DNA of 34,304 nucleotides from contig NZ_PZKG01000035.1 of assembly GCF_003034985.1 (NCBI RefSeq), forward strand, positions 1-34,304. Reading direction: 5' to 3'. This document shows, in pieces, positions 32,859-34,304 of this stretch (its first letter is position 1; the number at the start of each line of letters is the position of its first letter). The stretch comes from Cereibacter changlensis JA139 (GTDB lineage Bacteria; Pseudomonadota; Alphaproteobacteria; Rhodobacterales; Rhodobacteraceae). The translations under genes were made by a program, and so were the position numbers. The notes under the pieces were generated by a model. That model did no database searches, was not told the DNA's origin, and saw only the letters and a program-made list of their open reading frames with translations.

Positions 32859-32888
32859 TTGACACAAGCCTTCGTGTTTAACTAATTT
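32859..32888 (+). promoter_or_regulatory. Candidate promoter of the LysR-type gene
   Basis: TTGACA at 32859-32864 is followed after 18 nt by TAATTT at 32883-32888, giving a predicted start near 32895, just before the palindrome at 32898-32917. The region is visibly A/T-richer than its surroundings. On the other strand, TATGAT at 32847-32842 is a possible -10 of the importer operon. Confidence 0.5.
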
Positions 32889-32897
32889 CATACAGGT

Positions 32898-32917
32898 TCT
32901 GTCCATTTTTGGACAGA
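32898..32917. promoter_or_regulatory. Perfect 20-bp palindrome upstream of the LysR-type gene
   Basis: TCTGTCCA (32898-32905) and TGGACAGA (32910-32917) are exact inverted copies around TTTT, ending 13 nt before the ATG. It lies at or just after the predicted start of the LysR transcript and about 72 nt upstream of the predicted start of the importer operon. That position suits autorepression plus control of the operon by the LysR-type protein. It does not match the loose T-N11-A rule exactly. Confidence 0.6.
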
Positions 32918-32930
32918 CATGGAGTGACGT

Positions 32931-33836
32931 ATGGTCAATTTCACATGGGACGATCTGCAGTTCTTCCTTGCCGTCGCCCGCACCGGCCAGCTGTCCGGCG
33001 CGGCGCGGCAGCTCAGGACGAGCCATGTCACCGTCTCGCGCCGGATCGACCGGCTGGAGGCCTCGCTGAAGCTGCGGCTGTTCGAGCGGCATCCGCGCGG
33101 CTACGAGCTGACCGCCTTCGGCCGCCGGCTGATCGAGACGGCGGAGCGGATGGAGGCCGAGACCGAGCGGATGCGGGTCGAACTGCTGGGCGACGGGGCC
33201 GACCGCCAGCGCGGCGTCCTGCGCATGGCGGTGCCCGAAGGCTTCGGCAGCTATTTCAGCCGCAACCTGCTGGTGCCCTTCACCCGGCGCTATCCCAACA
33301 TCGGGCTGGAGCTGATCACCCTGCCGCAGATCATGGCGCTGTCACGCCGCGAGGCCGACATCTCGGTGGTGCTGGACCCGCCGAAAGCCAGCCCCTACCG
33401 GTCGGAGAAGATCAGCGACTACAGCCTGCACATCTTCGCCGCGCGCAGTTACCTCGAACGGCATCCGCCGATCCTGACCCGCGACCAGCTGCTGGACCAT
33501 CCGTTCATCGGCTATATCGAGGAGATGATCTTCTCTCCCGGGCTCGACTATCTGGGAGAGGTGCATCCCGGCATCCGGGCGCGGGTGAAGAGCTCCAGCA
33601 TCTTCAACCAGCTGGCGGCGACCAAGCTGGGGATGGGGCTCTGCGTGCTGCCGCATTTCATCGCCGGCCGGCGCGAGGACCTGCAGATCGTGCTGCCGGA
33701 AGAGGTGGTGTTGCGCCGCAGCTACTGGCTGACGACGCACCGCGACGTCGGCACCACGCCGCGCGAACGCTCGGTCATGGCCTTTTTGCTTGAAGCCGGG
33801 CGCGAGCACGCGCCGCAGCTGAACCGGCCCGGCTGA
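32931..33836 (+). CDS. LysR family transcriptional regulator
   Basis: The 301-residue protein has an N-terminal winged helix-turn-helix (about 4-62: FTWDDLQFFLAVARTGQLSGAARQL, then TVSRRIDRLEASLKLRLFERHPRGYELT). A linker helix and an effector-binding domain with two Rossmann-like lobes follow (about 90-295). GGAG lies 6 nt before the ATG. It is transcribed away from the importer-GMC operon, the classical arrangement for a LysR-type activator of the divergent genes, with its own gene autoregulated. The effector is unknown and is presumably the imported compound or its oxidation product. Its stop is 3 nt from that of a convergent small gene, with no hairpin between. Confidence 0.93.
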   Translation: MVNFTWDDLQFFLAVARTGQLSGAARQLRTSHVTVSRRIDRLEASLKLRLFERHPRGYELTAFGRRLIETAERMEAETERMRVELLGDGADRQRGVLRMAVPEGFGSYFSRNLLVPFTRRYPNIGLELITLPQIMALSRREADISVVLDPPKASPYRSEKISDYSLHIFAARSYLERHPPILTRDQLLDHPFIGYIEEMIFSPGLDYLGEVHPGIRARVKSSSIFNQLAATKLGMGLCVLPHFIAGRREDLQIVLPEEVVLRRSYWLTTHRDVGTTPRERSVMAFLLEAGREHAPQLNRPG

Positions 33837-33839
33837 CGC

Positions 33840-34034
33840 TCAGACCGCGCGGAACAGGTGCGGCGCGAAGATCAGCACCATCAGCGCGGCATAGGCCAGA
33901 CCGAAGACCGCCAGCGCGACTCCCTGCTGCACACGCTTCCGCCGCTCGAAGCCGTTCTGCCAGGTCTGCGTCCCGAGCCTCGGCGTGGCAGCCTCTGCCG
34001 ACGGCTTCAGGTTGGTCACAGCAGCATTCCTCAT
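33840..34034 (-). CDS. Small single-helix membrane protein
   Basis: This gene encodes 64 residues: a polar basic N-terminal half (ending GFERRKRVQQ) followed by one transmembrane helix (about 38-58, GVALAVFGLAYAALMVLIFA) and a short HLFRAV tail. By the positive-inside rule the N-terminus is cytoplasmic. GGGGGG lies 6 nt before ATG 34034. I do not recognise a family. Codon use agrees with the neighbours. It is convergent with the LysR-type gene, leaving only 3 bp between the stops. Confidence 0.6.
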   Translation of the reverse strand: MRNAAVTNLKPSAEAATPRLGTQTWQNGFERRKRVQQGVALAVFGLAYAALMVLIFAPHLFRAV

Positions 34035-34304
34035 CGCAAGCCCCCCGGACTCTCGTCCACTTTCGAATCTTCGAATACTCTATAAGATGACTGTAGTATT
34101 CCCGCGCCACGCCTGTCCACCGTTTATTCAACCGTGCCGCGAGGGCGCTTGGCGGGGCAGCGGGACAGAATCAACCTGCGCGTGTCGCCGGTTTTCGAGC
34201 CGCCAAAGGCCTTGCAGAAGCCAAATTGGAGAACTTTCAACCTTAAAAACATGTGCCAAAGGGCACACATTGCAGAGGAAATAGACGACTGCCGCGCTTA
34301 AGGG
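34035..34304. other. Right-end region without a recognised gene
   Basis: These 270 bases are A/T-richer than the rest of the window. TTCGAATCTTCGAA near 34063 is a tandem pair of TTCGAA sites in the likely promoter region of the small membrane protein gene. TGTGCC-AAAG-GGCACA at 34252-34267 is a 6-bp hairpin. I see no credible coding frame, tRNA or rRNA; the segment probably contains the upstream or downstream region of a gene beyond the window. Confidence 0.4.

Noticed and set aside
32739-33092. - strand open frame spanning the LysR/importer divergent region
   Set aside because: It is antisense to the helix-turn-helix coding sequence and would cover the promoter region. Its translation shows no motif.
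33985-34284. 99-codon + strand open frame at the right end
   Set aside because: It overlaps the small membrane gene on the opposite strand, has no ribosome-binding site, and its Cys/Arg-rich translation has no domain.
1-34304. Mobile element, prophage, toxin-antitoxin, CRISPR or other defence island
   Set aside because: No transposase, integrase, repeat array, nuclease/antitoxin pair or abrupt composition change was found. All genes share the same codon style.

Overview
This is a 34.3 kb stretch of GC-rich alphaproteobacterial chromosome. It most likely comes from the Rhodobacteraceae/Paracoccaceae (Rhodobacter/Paracoccus-like). The evidence is strong G/C preference at third codon positions, an aa3-type cytochrome oxidase assembly cluster (ctaC-ctaB-small membrane protein-ctaG-ctaE-SURF1) running into thrC and an M16 peptidase, lysC next to GAF-type ptsP, and a C/G-rich palindromic repeat at gene ends. 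The window is dense (about 31 complete genes) and looks like ordinary core genome. I see no insertion sequence, prophage, integrase, CRISPR array, tRNA or rRNA.

Layout. 1-5.0 kb: the end of an unidentified + gene, xseA and a small exported protein (both -), purD (+), and a non-canonical, C-terminally truncated pyruvate-kinase-like gene (-) whose stop codon overlaps that of purD. 5.1-8.7 kb: lysC and ptsP (+), in one transcription unit. 8.7-12.3 kb: EcsC-family and GNAT genes (-), a flavin-reductase-like gene (+), and mtnP-apt (+), a two-gene methylthioadenosine/adenine salvage unit. 12.4-22.4 kb: a long - strand run, read from right to left as ctaC, ctaB, small membrane protein, ctaG, ctaE, surf1, thrC, M16 peptidase, RimJ-type acetyltransferase, exported metallo-beta-lactamase-fold protein and FAD-linked 2-hydroxyacid dehydrogenase. 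22.6-26.5 kb: tldD (+) convergent with tex (-). 26.5-32.7 kb: a branched-chain-amino-acid-type ABC importer (binding protein, two ATPases, two permeases) ending in a GMC alcohol/choline dehydrogenase-like gene (-). 32.9-33.8 kb: a divergent LysR-type regulator (+), followed by a small membrane protein (-).

How the genes work together. The cta genes encode subunits II and III of the aa3 oxidase plus factors that make haem O/A (CtaB), insert CuB (CtaG) and assist haem a insertion (SURF1); subunit I is not in the window. MtnP and Apt act in sequence on the by-product of polyamine and homoserine-lactone synthesis. The LysR-liv-GMC locus reads as a regulated import-and-oxidise module with an unknown substrate.

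Most noteworthy signals: a perfect FNR/FnrL-type box between ctaC and tldD; a three-hairpin element present twice, in opposite orientation, each time at a convergent gene junction and with a compensated stem; an intrinsic terminator abutting the SURF1 start; an internal ribosome-binding site and start inside lysC that would give a free regulatory subunit; a pyruvate-kinase paralogue with K+-independent-type residues and no C-terminal domain; a metallo-beta-lactamase-fold protein with a degenerate metal motif; and a perfect 20-bp palindrome at the LysR gene start. I did not find a clearly unprecedented multi-gene system.
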